Shown piece by piece: positions 33,190 to 44,633 of a stretch of DNA of 44,633 nt. The position numbers and the translations under genes were made by a program. The stretch comes from an uncultured Bacillus sp. (lineage in GTDB: Bacteria; Bacillota; Bacilli; Bacillales_B; DSM-18226): NCBI RefSeq assembly GCF_946478885.1, contig NZ_CAMLDX010000017.1, positions 1-44,633 of the forward strand. The letters are read 5' to 3'. The notes below the pieces were generated by a model. The model saw nothing but the letters and a program-made list of their open reading frames with translations, was not told where the DNA came from and did not search any database. How positions within the stretch are numbered: the first letter of the stretch is position 1; every line of letters begins with the position of its first letter.

Positions 33190-33726
33190 ATGTCCCGTAT
33201 AGGTAAAAAACCTATTGAAATTCCATCTGGTGTTACTGTTGCAATCAATGGAAACACTGTTAATGTAAAAGGACCTAAAGGTGAATTAACACGTTCTTTC
33301 AATTCAGATATTACAATTAATGTGGAAGAGAACGTAATTAACGTAACTCGCCCATCTGATGTGAAAGAACATCGCGCATTGCACGGTACAACTCGCGCGC
33401 TTCTTTCTAACATGGTTGAAGGTGTATCCAAAGGGTTTGAAAAATCTCTTGAGTTGATCGGTGTCGGTTACCGTGCTCAAAAGCAAGGCAAGAAGCTTAT
33501 TCTAAACGTTGGTTACTCTCACCCTGTTGAAATCGAACCTGAACAAGGTATTGAAATTGATGTACCAGCGAATACAAAGGTTGTTGTCAAGGGAATTAGT
33601 AAAGAACGCGTTGGCGCTCTTGCAGCAAATATTCGTGATATTCGTCCTCCTGAGCCATACAAAGGTAAAGGAATCCGTTATGAAGGCGAATTTGTACGCC
33701 GCAAAGAAGGTAAAACAGGTAAGTAA
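33190..33726 (+). CDS. rplF: 50S ribosomal protein L6
   Basis: L6 lies near the factor-binding region of the large subunit. The product is 178 residues. [19 protein letters not shown] and the C-terminal [27 protein letters not shown] are diagnostic. The ATG follows TGGAGGTG. Confidence 0.98.
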   Translation: MSRIGKKPIEIPSGVTVAINGNTVNVKGPKGELTRSFNSDITINVEENVINVTRPSDVKEHRALHGTTRALLSNMVEGVSKGFEKSLELIGVGYRAQKQGKKLILNVGYSHPVEIEPEQGIEIDVPANTKVVVKGISKERVGALAANIRDIRPPEPYKGKGIRYEGEFVRRKEGKTGK

Positions 33727-33758
33727 TGCCGCATAGGTAAACGAAAGGAGTGACCTAA

Positions 33759-34121
33759 ATGATTACGAAGGCTGATAAAAATGCAGTTCGTAAAAAAAGA
33801 CACGCACGCGTGCGTTCTAAACTTAGCGGAACTGCTGCTCGTCCTCGTTTAAATGTGTACCGCTCTAACAAACACATTTATGCACAATTAATCGATGATG
33901 TTAATGGAGTTACTCTTGCAAGTGCTTCTACATTAGATAAAGAAGTAAATGCTGAGTCTTCAAGCAATGTTGATGCTGCAGTTACGGTCGGAGAACTTGT
34001 AGCAAAACGTGCAGTCGAAAAAGGTGTTAAAGCTATTGTTTTCGATCGTGGAGGATATTTATATCATGGACGTGTAAAAGCGTTGGCAGATGCTGCCCGC
34101 GAAAACGGATTAGAATTCTAA
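33759..34121 (+). CDS. rplR: 50S ribosomal protein L18
   Basis: L18 binds 5S rRNA with L5. The product is 120 residues. [33 protein letters not shown] and the C-terminal [26 protein letters not shown] are conserved. The ATG follows AAAGGAGTG. Confidence 0.98.
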   Translation: MITKADKNAVRKKRHARVRSKLSGTAARPRLNVYRSNKHIYAQLIDDVNGVTLASASTLDKEVNAESSSNVDAAVTVGELVAKRAVEKGVKAIVFDRGGYLYHGRVKALADAARENGLEF

Positions 34122-34146
34122 TAGTCAAAGGAGGGACACAAAAAAG

Positions 34147-34647
34147 ATGAGTCGTATTGATGCAAATAAGCTAGAACTAGAAGAACGCGTTGTTACGGTT
34201 AACCGTGTAGCGAAAGTTGTTAAAGGTGGACGCCGCTTTCGTTTCTCTGCTCTTGTAGTAGTAGGCGACAAAAACGGCCACGTTGGTTTCGGTACTGGTA
34301 AAGCACAGGAAGTTCCGGATGCAATCCGTAAAGCAATTGAGGATGCAAAGAAAAACTTAATTAATGTACCAATGGTTGGTACTACTATTCCACACGAAGT
34401 GATCGGACAATTTGGTGCGGGTGAAATTCTTCTTAAGCCTGCAAGCGAAGGTACTGGAGTTATCTCTGGCGGACCGGTTCGTGCCGTATTAGAATTAGCT
34501 GGAGTCGGTGATATTTTATCTAAGTCATTAGGTTCAAATACACCAATTAACATGGTTCGTGCTACTGTTGAAGGCTTAAAACAATTAAAACGTGCTGAAG
34601 ACGTTGCAAAATTACGCGGGAAATCAGTAGAAGAACTGTTAGGATAA
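34147..34647 (+). CDS. rpsE: 30S ribosomal protein S5
   Basis: S5 helps form the mRNA entrance and influences decoding accuracy. The product is 166 residues. [23 protein letters not shown] and [20 protein letters not shown] are the N-terminal double-stranded RNA-binding fold; the spectinomycin loop near VVKGGRR looks normal. The ATG follows AAAGGAGGG with an eight- to ten-base spacing. Confidence 0.98.
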   Translation: MSRIDANKLELEERVVTVNRVAKVVKGGRRFRFSALVVVGDKNGHVGFGTGKAQEVPDAIRKAIEDAKKNLINVPMVGTTIPHEVIGQFGAGEILLKPASEGTGVISGGPVRAVLELAGVGDILSKSLGSNTPINMVRATVEGLKQLKRAEDVAKLRGKSVEELLG

Positions 34648-34660
34648 GGAGGGAAATCAA

Positions 34661-34843
34661 ATGGCAAATAAATTACAAATTACCCTCACTCGCAGTGTTA
34701 TTGGTCGCAAAGAAGATCAACGTAAAACAGTAGAAGCACTAGGTTTGCGCAAAGTAAATCAAACAGTTGAACAGCAGGATAATCCAGCTATTCGTGGTAT
34801 GATTACTAAAGTTGCTCACTTAGTAACGGTTAAAGAAATCTAA
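34661..34843 (+). CDS. rpmD: 50S ribosomal protein L30
   Basis: L30 is a small peripheral protein of the large subunit. The product is 60 residues. [27 protein letters not shown] is the family core. The ATG follows AAGGAGGG overlapping the end of rpsE. Confidence 0.98.
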   Translation: MANKLQITLTRSVIGRKEDQRKTVEALGLRKVNQTVEQQDNPAIRGMITKVAHLVTVKEI

Positions 34844-34874
34844 TCTCATTCTTCTTCAATAAGGAGGTGCCAAA

Positions 34875-35314
34875 ATGAAACTTCATGAATTAAAACCTGC
34901 AGAGGGTTCTCGTCAAGACCGCAAGCGCAAAGGCCGCGGTATTGGTTCAGGAAATGGAAAAACTGCTGGTAAAGGTCATAAAGGTCAAAACGCTCGTTCA
35001 GGAGGCGGTGTACGTCTTGGCTTCGAGGGTGGTCAAACACCTTTATACCGTCGTTTACCAAAACGTGGTTTTACAAATATTAACCATAAAGAATATGCAA
35101 TCGTTAATCTTGATGCATTAAACTGTTTCGAAGAAGGTTCTGAAATTACTCCAGAATTGTTAATTGAAACTGGTGTAGTAAGCAATGAAAAATCAGGAAT
35201 TAAAATTCTTGCAAAAGGTAATGTAGAGAAAAAGCTAACAGTAAAGGCTCATAAATTCTCTTCTGCTGCTAAAGAAGCTATCGAAGCTGCTGGCGGTACT
35301 GCAGAGGTGATTTA

Positions 35315-35315
<1 letters not shown>
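34875..35315 (+). CDS. rplO: 50S ribosomal protein L15
   Basis: L15 has a long glycine-rich N-terminal extension that threads into 23S rRNA. The product is 146 residues. [22 protein letters not shown] and the following [21 protein letters not shown] region show this. The stop shares one base with the secY start. Confidence 0.98.
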
Positions 35316-37322
<2,007 letters not shown>

Positions 37323-37323
37323 T

Positions 37324-37562
37324 TGTTGTGAATCCCAACGGGAACTTGAAGTCATGCAGGAAGGCTTAATCAATAAGTCTTCATTAAGCAGGAATTAATG
37401 ACCCACATTACCAATGACAAAGACATACAAAGCAAAGTGCGGAATAGTTTGTTCAAAACAGATGCATTTCTTTTCTTCAGAGGTTATAATGGGTTTCATG
37501 ACAGCATCTGTGCTTCAGTGAACGAAGGACTCGTTCATGGCATTCCCGATGAAAGAGTTTAA
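37324..37562 (+). pseudogene. map: Remnant of methionine aminopeptidase (map), truncated and frameshifted
   Basis: In the frame starting at 37327 the sequence reads CESQRELEVMQEGLI, which aligns with the normal Map N-terminus CKTPRELxIMREAGRI. No start codon remains. The frame then shifts: from 37383 another frame is open for 59 codons and includes HIT near 37405 and, from 37478, [16 protein letters not shown] then [10 protein letters not shown], matching the Map segment GYNGFRGSICxSVNEELVHGIP. It stops at TAA 37560-37562. The remaining two thirds of Map, with the metal-binding and catalytic residues, are absent, and the sequence runs directly into the infA ribosome binding site. The alignment is from memory of the B. 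subtilis protein, but the match is long and co-linear, and the location after adk is exactly where map belongs. Confidence 0.9.
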
Positions 37563-37580
37563 AAGAAGGGAGCACGTTCG

Positions 37581-37950
<370 letters not shown>

Positions 37951-37972
37951 TTAAAGGAGGTGCTGGTTGTAC

Positions 37973-38338
37973 ATGGCACGTATTGCTGGTGTAGATATTC
38001 CACGTGAAAAACGTATTGTTATCTCATTAACTTACATTTATGGTATTGGTAAAAATACTGCTCAAAAAGTATTAGCTGAAGCAGGTGTTTCTGAAGACAC
38101 TCGTGTTCGTGATTTAACAGAAGACGAATTAAACAAAATCCGTGAAATCATTGACAAATTAAAGGTTGAAGGTGACCTTCGCCGTGAAGTATCCTTGAAC
38201 ATTAAACGTTTAATGGAAATCGGCTGCTACCGTGGTTTGCGTCATCGTCGCGGTTTACCGGTTCGCGGACAAAATACGAAAAACAACGCTCGTACACGCA
38301 AAGGTCCTCGTAAGACTGTTGCGAACAAGAAGAAATAA
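37973..38338 (+). CDS. rpsM: 30S ribosomal protein S13
   Basis: S13 contacts the P-site tRNA and forms bridges to the large subunit. The product is 121 residues. [26 protein letters not shown] and the basic tail [21 protein letters not shown] are clear. ATG 37973 follows AAAGGAGGTG; the in-frame start two codons upstream is rejected. Confidence 0.98.
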   Translation: MARIAGVDIPREKRIVISLTYIYGIGKNTAQKVLAEAGVSEDTRVRDLTEDELNKIREIIDKLKVEGDLRREVSLNIKRLMEIGCYRGLRHRRGLPVRGQNTKNNARTRKGPRKTVANKKK

Positions 38339-38360
38339 TCGGTAAAGGAGGTAACTTTAA

Positions 38361-38750
<390 letters not shown>

Positions 38751-38914
38751 TTTTTCTGTATAGATTTTGTAAGCTTGTCTATAATGGGTTATGTTACAAG
38801 TTTTTTCATGCAGAATGAAATTCCAGTTGTGGTAAACAAGTGGGAATGTATACTGGGGAATTTCGGTTAGATTTCTAGCCGGGGTTTCGACGTTTTGAAG
38901 GAGGGTATATTTTG

Positions 38915-39859
38915 ATGATCGAAATAGAAAAACCAAAAATCGAAACGGTTGAGATCAACGATGATGCCAAGTACGGAAAGTTCGTCGTGGAACCACTTGA
39001 GCGTGGATATGGTACAACTTTAGGTAACTCCTTACGTCGTATTTTATTATCCTCACTTCCTGGTGCCGCTGTCACATCGATTCAAATTGACGGGGTTCTT
39101 CATGAATTCTCAACAATTGAAGGCGTAGTTGAAGATGTTACATCCATCATCTTAAACATAAAAAAACTGGCACTTAAAATATACTCTGATGAAGAAAAGA
39201 CGTTGGAAATAGATGTACAGGGCGAGGGCACGGTAAAAGCTGCAGATATTACTCATGATAGTGATATTGAAATCTTGAATCCTGATCTTCACATCGCCAC
39301 ACTTGGTACGAATGGTCATTTACGGATGCGTTTAACTGCTAAGCGCGGTAGAGGATATACTCCGGCTGAGCAAAACAAACGGGAAGACCAACCAATTGGT
39401 GTTATTCCAATCGACTCTATCTTCACACCAATTTCTCGTGTATCTTATCAGGTTGAAAATACCCGTGTAGGTCAAATGACGAACTTTGATAAGTTAACAT
39501 TGGATATTTGGACAGATGGCAGTACAGGTCCACAAGACGCGATTGCTCTTGGAGCGAAGATTTTAACTGAGCATTTGAATATTTTTGTCGGTTTAACTGA
39601 CGAAGCTCAGAATGCTGAGATTATGGTTGAAAAAGAAGAAGACCAAAAAGAAAAAGTTCTTGAAATGACAATTGAAGAGCTTGATCTTTCTGTTCGTTCT
39701 TATAACTGTCTAAAACGTGCCGGTATCAACACCGTTCAGGAATTAGCAAACAAAACGGAAGAAGATATGATGAAAGTACGCAATTTAGGCCGAAAATCTC
39801 TTGAAGAAGTAAAACACAAACTAGAAGAACTTGGCTTAGGCTTACGCAAGGATGACTGA
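38915..39859 (+). CDS. rpoA: DNA-directed RNA polymerase subunit alpha
   Basis: The alpha dimer initiates polymerase assembly and its C-terminal domain contacts UP elements and activators. The product is 314 residues, the B. subtilis length. The N-terminal domain has [28 protein letters not shown], and the C-terminal domain has [25 protein letters not shown] 38915 follows GAAGGAGGG. A TATAAT at 38780-38785 in the gap after rpsK could be a promoter, but no good -35 is visible. Confidence 0.98.
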   Translation: MIEIEKPKIETVEINDDAKYGKFVVEPLERGYGTTLGNSLRRILLSSLPGAAVTSIQIDGVLHEFSTIEGVVEDVTSIILNIKKLALKIYSDEEKTLEIDVQGEGTVKAADITHDSDIEILNPDLHIATLGTNGHLRMRLTAKRGRGYTPAEQNKREDQPIGVIPIDSIFTPISRVSYQVENTRVGQMTNFDKLTLDIWTDGSTGPQDAIALGAKILTEHLNIFVGLTDEAQNAEIMVEKEEDQKEKVLEMTIEELDLSVRSYNCLKRAGINTVQELANKTEEDMMKVRNLGRKSLEEVKHKLEELGLGLRKDD

Positions 39860-39878
39860 CGAGCGAATACTATTATAG

Positions 39879-40295
<417 letters not shown>

Positions 40296-40309
40296 GGATA
40301 AACTTCAAC

Positions 40310-40356
40310 AAGGGTATAGGGACAGGATGTAATATTGCTTGCTCCATGCCCTTTTT
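40310..40356 (+). terminator. First terminator after rplQ
   Basis: AAGGGTAT (40310-40317) and ATGCCCTT pair over eight positions (one G-U) around a long loop, ending in five T at 40352-40356. Confidence 0.75.
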
Positions 40357-40518
40357 CAGAAGGGTATTATTTCTAGGAAGGATGAGCATCTTTCCGAGCC
40401 AAAAAAGAGCGTTATGATGAGCATGTTCCTCCATGTTATAGACACTGGATGGTGGCAGTCACTTTTGCCTCTATGTGCTTTTTTTCTGCACATTTATAAT
40501 GTGTCTCGTCTAGCTCAT

Positions 40519-40571
40519 GCGTCTCTTCATTTTTTGAATCTCGATTCTTTTGAAGAGGCGCAGGCTTTTTT
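40519..40571 (+). terminator. Second terminator after rplQ
   Basis: GCGTCTCTTCA (40519-40529) and TGAAGAGGCGC (40551-40561) form an eleven-pair stem with one G-U. The loop contains GAAT/ATTC, and the sequence continues AGGCTTTTTTG. Confidence 0.85.
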
Positions 40572-40730
40572 GTGCTAAGTATTGCTTTGTTCAAAGAGCA
40601 ATGATTGGAGAGGCAGTCTATTATTAATATTTGCAGATTAGCACACCTTTATGATCGATAGCTTATTTCTTGTGCTTAGCTCAGAAATGTGTAAATCAGC
40701 TATAATACCGGTTGCTTCACACAATCAACG

Positions 40731-40756
40731 CTCGCCATAAGGCGAGTATTTTTTTT
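40731..40756 (+). terminator. Third terminator, with long T tract
   Basis: CTCGCC and GGCGAG pair around ATAA and are followed by TATTTTTTTTT-type sequence. A TATAAT at 40701 lies 30 bases upstream. Confidence 0.85.
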
Positions 40757-40817
40757 AGATTAGAATTTTGATTATGAGATACAAGGTAGAAGTCTGAATG
40801 CTGAGAGTGAAAGCAAA

Positions 40818-40861
40818 GGAACGTCCCTCGTTCCATATATTTCTTAAAGGGCTGACCCCGG
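40818..40861 (+). repeat. REP-like palindromic element
   Basis: GGAACG (40818-40823) and CGTTCC (40829-40834) flank TCCCT, and 12 bases later AAAGGGCTGACCCCGG follows. The pair of GGAACGTCCC-type and GGGCTGACCCC-type blocks resembles short extragenic repeats scattered through Bacillus genomes. Only one copy is in this window, so the assignment rests on resemblance. Confidence 0.4.
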
Positions 40862-40918
40862 TAGTCATAAGCATTCCGTACGAATCGGGGAGAAAGCTGA
40901 ATTAAGGGGAGGACAAGA

Positions 40919-41758
40919 ATGCAAAGGCCGCTTGTTCAAATCGAACATATTTCATATAAATATGAAGGACAAAGTGATTTTGCCCTTCGTGATGTTGCTT
41001 TTTCGGTATACGAAGGAGAATGGCTGGCAGTGGTCGGTCATAATGGGTCCGGCAAATCTACATTGGCAAAGCTGTTGAATGGATTGCAGTTTCCTCAGAA
41101 GGGGACAATCACAGTATGCGGGATTTTGCTCAGCGAGGAAACGGTGTGGGACATTCGTAGGCTTGTAGGGATGGTCTTTCAAAATCCTGATAACCAGTTT
41201 GTCGGTACAACTGTTCAGGACGATGTCGCATTTGCTTTAGAGAATAATGGGATTCCTCGAGAGGAAATGGTAGAAAGGGTCATGAGTTCCCTTGCCAGTG
41301 TGCAGATGGATACCTTCCTGAATCAAGAACCTCATAATCTTTCCGGAGGACAGAAGCAGAGAGTGGCTATCGCCGGGGTAATTGCTCTGCGACCGGCTGT
41401 GATTATTTTAGATGAATCCACTTCCATGCTTGATCCGAAAGGGAGAGAGGAAGTATTGAATACTGTCAGAGAGCTAAAAAAGGACCACTCTATGACGGTG
41501 ATTTCGATTACCCATGATTTAGAAGAGGCTGCTAAGGCTGATCGAATTGTGGTTCTGAATAAAGGAAAGCTCTATCGTGAAGGTACACCGGAAGAAATTT
41601 TTCAAATGGATGATGAATTAATTGCACTAGGGTTGGATATTCCGTTTCCGGTCAAGTTAAGCAAGGCGCTTAAGGAAAAGGGAGTGCCCATTACAAAATC
41701 TTACTTAACAGACGAAGAGTTGGTGGCAGGATTATGGACATCTTACTCCAAAATGTAG
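40919..41758 (+). CDS. ecfA1: ECF transporter ATPase EcfA1
   Basis: This is one of the two ATPases that energise energy-coupling factor vitamin and metal transporters. The product is 279 residues. The Walker A motif GHNGSGKST is at residues 40-48, the signature [13 protein letters not shown] is near 141, and Walker [12 protein letters not shown] is near 165 (ESTSMLDP is the usual EcfA1 variant). The ATG follows GGGGAGG. It overlaps ecfA2 by 25 bases, so translation is likely coupled. Confidence 0.95.
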   Translation: MQRPLVQIEHISYKYEGQSDFALRDVAFSVYEGEWLAVVGHNGSGKSTLAKLLNGLQFPQKGTITVCGILLSEETVWDIRRLVGMVFQNPDNQFVGTTVQDDVAFALENNGIPREEMVERVMSSLASVQMDTFLNQEPHNLSGGQKQRVAIAGVIALRPAVIILDESTSMLDPKGREEVLNTVRELKKDHSMTVISITHDLEEAAKADRIVVLNKGKLYREGTPEEIFQMDDELIALGLDIPFPVKLSKALKEKGVPITKSYLTDEELVAGLWTSYSKM

Positions 41759-42603
41759 AGTATCGCTATCAGGCTAATACACCGTTTGAACGGCTGGCTT
41801 TAAAGGATGTAACGATTGATATTCCTTCAGGAACGTATCTGGCTATTATCGGCCATACAGGTTCGGGAAAGTCAACCGTACTACAGCATCTTAATGCCTT
41901 ATTAATGCCAACAAAAGGAAGTGTGGCTATTGGCGATACTGTAGTTTCGGCAGGTAAAAAACAAAAAGGATTAAAGCACGTCAGACAAAAAGTGGGAATT
42001 GTTTTTCAATTTCCGGAGCATCAATTGTTTGAGGAAACAATTGAAAAGGATATCTGCTTTGGTCCGATGAACTTCGGGGTTTCAGAGGAAGAGGCGAAGG
42101 AACGGGCAAAAAAGGTGATCAAGCAGGTCGGTCTTTCAGAGGATTATTTACAAAAATCGCCGTTTGACCTGTCAGGAGGGCAGATGCGACGAGTAGCCAT
42201 TGCGGGTGTCCTGGCCATGGAGCCCGATGTCATCGTATTGGATGAACCGACTGCCGGATTGGACCCACGTGGACGGAAAGAGATTATGAATATGTTTTAC
42301 GAGCTTCATAAAGAACGGCAATTGTCGACTGTCCTTGTCACTCACAGTATGGAGGATGCTGCACGCTATGCTGATCAGATTGTGGTCATGCATAAGGGGG
42401 AAGTCTTTAAAAAAGGCGTTCCTGAGGAAATCTTTGCTTCACCTGACGGCTTAATTGAGCTCGGTTTGGATGTTCCAGAGGTTATCCGATTCCAAAGGAA
42501 GTTTGAGGAGACATTTGGAATCAAGCTTGGTCAAATCTGTCTGACGATGGAACAATTAGCAGACAGGATTGCTGAAAGCCTGAAAAGAGGTGTGCCAAAA
42601 TGA
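41734..42603 (+). CDS. ecfA2: ECF transporter ATPase EcfA2
   Basis: This is the partner ATPase of EcfA1 in the shared ECF energising module. The product is 289 residues. Walker [10 protein letters not shown] is near residue 40, the signature [13 protein letters not shown] near 146 and Walker [13 protein letters not shown] near 166. The start lies inside the end of ecfA1 and its stop overlaps the ecfT start by four bases. Confidence 0.95.
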   Translation: MDILLQNVEYRYQANTPFERLALKDVTIDIPSGTYLAIIGHTGSGKSTVLQHLNALLMPTKGSVAIGDTVVSAGKKQKGLKHVRQKVGIVFQFPEHQLFEETIEKDICFGPMNFGVSEEEAKERAKKVIKQVGLSEDYLQKSPFDLSGGQMRRVAIAGVLAMEPDVIVLDEPTAGLDPRGRKEIMNMFYELHKERQLSTVLVTHSMEDAARYADQIVVMHKGEVFKKGVPEEIFASPDGLIELGLDVPEVIRFQRKFEETFGIKLGQICLTMEQLADRIAESLKRGVPK

Positions 42604-43397
42604 TGGATAAAATGATTTTTGGCCGCTACGTTCCGGCAGAGTCGCTGCTTCACCGAATGGATCCAAGGTCAAAGCTGACGCTCGTCTTTTTATTTGTATG
42701 TATTGTGTTCATTGCAAATAATATGGCTACCTACGGTATTTTGATAATTTTTTCGATCATTATGATTATGCTGTCTAAGGTATCTATTCGGTTTATTCTT
42801 ACAGGACTTATTCCCGTATTGTGGCTCGTATTATTTACGCTGCTGATCCATTTCTTTTTTACACGAGGCGGCGAATTGCTGGTCGATTGGGGCTGGTTTA
42901 AGATTTATGAGGAAGGGGTCAGGCAGGGGATTTTTATCTCCTTACGGTTTTTTCTGCTTGTGCTTGTGACCTCCTTATTAACGCTGACCACGACACCAAT
43001 CGAGATTACCGATGGAATTGAATACATGCTTGCACCATTAAAACGGGTGAAATTTCCTGTTCATGAGCTGGCCTTAATGATGTCTATCGCACTCCGATTT
43101 ATACCGACTCTTATGCAGGAGACTGATAAAATCATGAAGGCCCAGACGGCCCGCGGCCTTGAGTTTTCCGGTGGTCCAGTAAAAGACCGGATTAAAGCGA
43201 TTGTGCCCTTGCTCATCCCATTGTTTATCAGTTCCTTTAAACGGGCTGAGGAGTTGGCGGTAGCCATGGAGGCGAGAGGATACCGCGGTGGTGAAGGCCG
43301 AACGAAATACCGCCTGTTAAAATGGGGTCTTATTGATACAGGAATGCTTTTGTTTTTATTTGGTGTGACGGTATTATTGGTTATTTTTAGAACGTAG
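42600..43397 (+). CDS. ecfT: ECF transporter transmembrane protein EcfT
   Basis: EcfT is the membrane scaffold that connects the two ATPases to interchangeable substrate-binding S components. The product is 265 residues with several hydrophobic spans, for example LTLVFLFVCIVFIANNMA near residue 27. Two Ala-Arg-Gly coupling motifs are present (AQTARGLEF and AMEARGYRG). No S component is nearby, as expected for the shared type II module. The ATG overlaps the ecfA2 stop (ATGA). Confidence 0.94.
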   Translation: MMDKMIFGRYVPAESLLHRMDPRSKLTLVFLFVCIVFIANNMATYGILIIFSIIMIMLSKVSIRFILTGLIPVLWLVLFTLLIHFFFTRGGELLVDWGWFKIYEEGVRQGIFISLRFFLLVLVTSLLTLTTTPIEITDGIEYMLAPLKRVKFPVHELALMMSIALRFIPTLMQETDKIMKAQTARGLEFSGGPVKDRIKAIVPLLIPLFISSFKRAEELAVAMEARGYRGGEGRTKYRLLKWGLIDTGMLLFLFGVTVLLVIFRT

Positions 43398-43418
43398 CAG
43401 GAGGGAGGCGCCATCATC

Positions 43419-44156
43419 ATGCAGCGATATAAGTGTACCATTTGCTATGATGGCACCCTGTTTTCAGGCTATCAGGTACAGCCAGGAAAACGGACAGTGC
43501 AACGTGAGATAGAAGAGGGGTTAAAGAAGCTTCATAAAGGGAGCGATGTCAGGATTACGGCATCGGGCAGAACCGATGCCGGTGTTCATGCCAAAGGCCA
43601 GGTGATCCATTTTGACTCGTTTTTGCTGATTCCTGAAGAAAGGTGGATGAAAGCTCTTCAGGCGCTTTTGCCGGATGATATTGTCGTACGGAAGATTGAA
43701 AAAGCAAAACCGGATTTCCATGCCCGTTTCCAGACGTCCGGGAAGGAATACCGTTATTTTGTACGACTGTCTCAGGAAAGAGATCCATTTACCCGCCATT
43801 ATCAGTATCACTTTACGTATCCTCTTGATATAGAGCGCATGCGGGAAGCTGTCTTATATTTAATCGGCACCCATGATTTCACTAGCTTCTGTTCGGCAAA
43901 AACAGAGGTGGCGGATCGCATACGGACGATAACAGAGATTGAACTGATCGAAAAGGATGAGCTCTTGATTTTCCGTTATGCCGGGAGCGGCTTCCTTTAT
44001 AATATGGTCAGGATTCTCACCGGTACATTGCTGGAGGTAGGTCGAGGGCTTCGGAAGCCGAAGGAGATACCTGTTATCCTACAGCAGAAGGACCGGCAGC
44101 AGGCGGGAAAAACAGCACCGGCACATGGTTTGTATCTTTGGGAAGTATTTTACTAG
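43419..44156 (+). CDS. truA: tRNA pseudouridine synthase A
   Basis: TruA makes pseudouridines at positions 38-40 of the tRNA anticodon stem. The product is 245 residues. The catalytic aspartate lies in [18 protein letters not shown] near residue 52, and [22 protein letters not shown] is the C-terminal signature. ATG 43419 follows GGAGGGAGG. It is probably transcribed with ecfA1-ecfA2-ecfT. Confidence 0.96.
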   Translation: MQRYKCTICYDGTLFSGYQVQPGKRTVQREIEEGLKKLHKGSDVRITASGRTDAGVHAKGQVIHFDSFLLIPEERWMKALQALLPDDIVVRKIEKAKPDFHARFQTSGKEYRYFVRLSQERDPFTRHYQYHFTYPLDIERMREAVLYLIGTHDFTSFCSAKTEVADRIRTITEIELIEKDELLIFRYAGSGFLYNMVRILTGTLLEVGRGLRKPKEIPVILQQKDRQQAGKTAPAHGLYLWEVFY

Positions 44157-44194
44157 GATTTTTTCATCTGGTTGCAGCGGTTAGACTCATCGAT

Positions 44195-44234
44195 GATCGA
44201 GGAGAAGGCTAAAGAAGAACCTTTCCCCTTGATC
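44195..44234 (+). repeat. Imperfect hairpin after truA
   Basis: GATCGAGGAGAAGG and CCTTTCCCCTTGATC form an imperfect stem around AAAGAAGA-type loop sequence. There is no T tract, so a terminator role is not supported. The rest of 44157-44303 shows nothing recognisable. Confidence 0.45.
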
Positions 44235-44303
44235 TTGCCGGTAGGGTCTGACAAGCGGCTTCACATTTTTCTGAATGACAACTAATCCTGGTGTAACATT
44301 TTC

Positions 44304-44332
44304 TTGACATCGATTGGCAAAGGCTATATTAT
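44304..44332 (+). promoter_or_regulatory. Promoter of rplM
   Basis: TTGACA at 44304-44309 and TATTAT at 44327-44332 are 17 bases apart, about 20 bases before the L13 leader hairpin. Confidence 0.82.
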
Positions 44333-44349
44333 TATATGGTATGATTATT

Positions 44350-44388
44350 TTAATCCCACGATAAGCCCCGGAACTTATTGTGATTAAA
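44350..44388 (+). ncRNA. L13 leader (rplM autoregulatory mRNA structure)
   Basis: AATC then ACGATAAG (44352-44367 region) pairs with CTTATTGTGATT, with a two-base CC bulge and a CCCCGGAA loop. This fits the L13 leader family found upstream of rplM in Firmicutes and lies between the promoter and rplM. L13 protein is the expected ligand. Confidence 0.78.
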
Positions 44389-44440
44389 TATCGGAACAAA
44401 AAACTTAAAAACTTTTAGTACATTATTAGGAGGGAAACTC

Positions 44441-44633
44441 ATGCGTACAACGTTTATGGCGAATGCACAAAATATTGAGCGTAAATGGTACGTGATTGAT
44501 GCGGAAGGCAAAACTTTAGGTCGCCTTGCTTCTGAAGTTGCATCTATCTTACGCGGAAAACATAAACCAACTTTCACACCACATGTTGATACTGGTGATC
44601 ATGTTATTCTTTTAAATGTTTCTAAGATTCAAT
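44441..44633 (+). CDS. rplM: 50S ribosomal protein L13, N-terminal part
   Basis: L13 is an early assembly protein of the large subunit. The gene runs off the window after 64 complete codons. [23 protein letters not shown] and [21 protein letters not shown] are typical of the family. The ATG follows TTAGGAGGG. In Bacillus rpsI follows, outside this window. Confidence 0.97.
   Translation, partial: MRTTFMANAQNIERKWYVIDAEGKTLGRLASEVASILRGKHKPTFTPHVDTGDHVILLNVSKIQ

Larger units (their letters stand above)
40296..40918 (+). other. Gap between rplQ and ecfA1 (non-coding)
   Basis: This 623-base region has no believable protein gene. It holds three intrinsic terminators in series (40310, 40519, 40731), two isolated TATAAT boxes (40495 and 40701) just ahead of the second and third, a small hairpin ATGTGC/GCACAT (40473-40493), and a REP-like palindrome at 40818. 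The ribosome binding site of ecfA1 is at its end. Confidence 0.7.

Noticed and set aside
37462..37490. TATAAT at 37485-37490 as an infA promoter
   Set aside because: It lies within the map remnant, where it encodes Tyr-Asn of the conserved GYNGF segment, and no -35 element is at the right distance.
40339..40578. A 79-codon open frame after rplQ
   Set aside because: It runs through two terminator hairpins, has no ribosome binding site and no recognisable protein family.

Overview
The window is a continuous stretch of the conserved translation/transcription core of a low-GC Gram-positive genome, almost certainly a Bacillaceae member (Bacillus sensu lato). The gene order yacL-ispD-ispF-gltX-cysE-cysS-mrnC-rlmB-rae1-sigH-rpmG-secE-nusG-rplK-rplA-rplJ-rplL-ybxB-rpoB-rpoC-rplGB-rpsL-rpsG-fusA-tuf-S10/spc/alpha-ecfA1A2T-truA-rplM is the Bacillus subtilis arrangement. 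Several proteins are near-identical to their B. subtilis counterparts, and the TTG starts of rpoB and rpoC match as well. I cannot name the species. Every gene is on the + strand; no insertion sequence, phage, CRISPR, tRNA or rRNA gene was seen.

Layout. 1-1807: end of a PIN/TRAM protein (yacL), then the isoprenoid genes ispD and ispF. 1945-8216: gltX, a cysteine-specific T-box riboswitch, cysE/cysS, then the RNA-processing genes mrnC, rlmB and rae1, and the sporulation sigma factor sigH. 8427-13046: rpmG, secE, nusG, then rplK, rplA and rplJL, each with its own leader, then the ybxB methyltransferase. 13381-20744: rpoB and rpoC. 20916-25665: the str region (rplGB, rpsL, rpsG, fusA, tuf). 26152-40295: the S10-spc-alpha supercluster from rpsJ to rplQ with secY, adk, infA and rpoA embedded. 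40919-44156: the ECF vitamin transporter energising module and truA. 44441-end: the start of rplM.

Regulation visible in the sequence: a T-box with a TGC specifier before cysE; an L10 leader with attenuator before rplJ; an L13 leader before rplM; an S10-operon leader; GTGG/CCAC hairpins resembling the L1 site of 23S rRNA just before both rplK and rplA; a promoter closely followed by a terminator before nusG; and terminators after rplL, rpoC, tuf and rplQ (three in series after rplQ).

Most unusual feature: where Bacillus normally has map (methionine aminopeptidase) and a small KOW-domain gene between adk and infA, this window has only a 240-base decayed remnant of the 5' part of map. It carries a frameshift and a stop, and it ends at the infA ribosome binding site. 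The catalytic part of map and the KOW gene are gone, so N-terminal methionine removal must depend on a map gene elsewhere in the genome.
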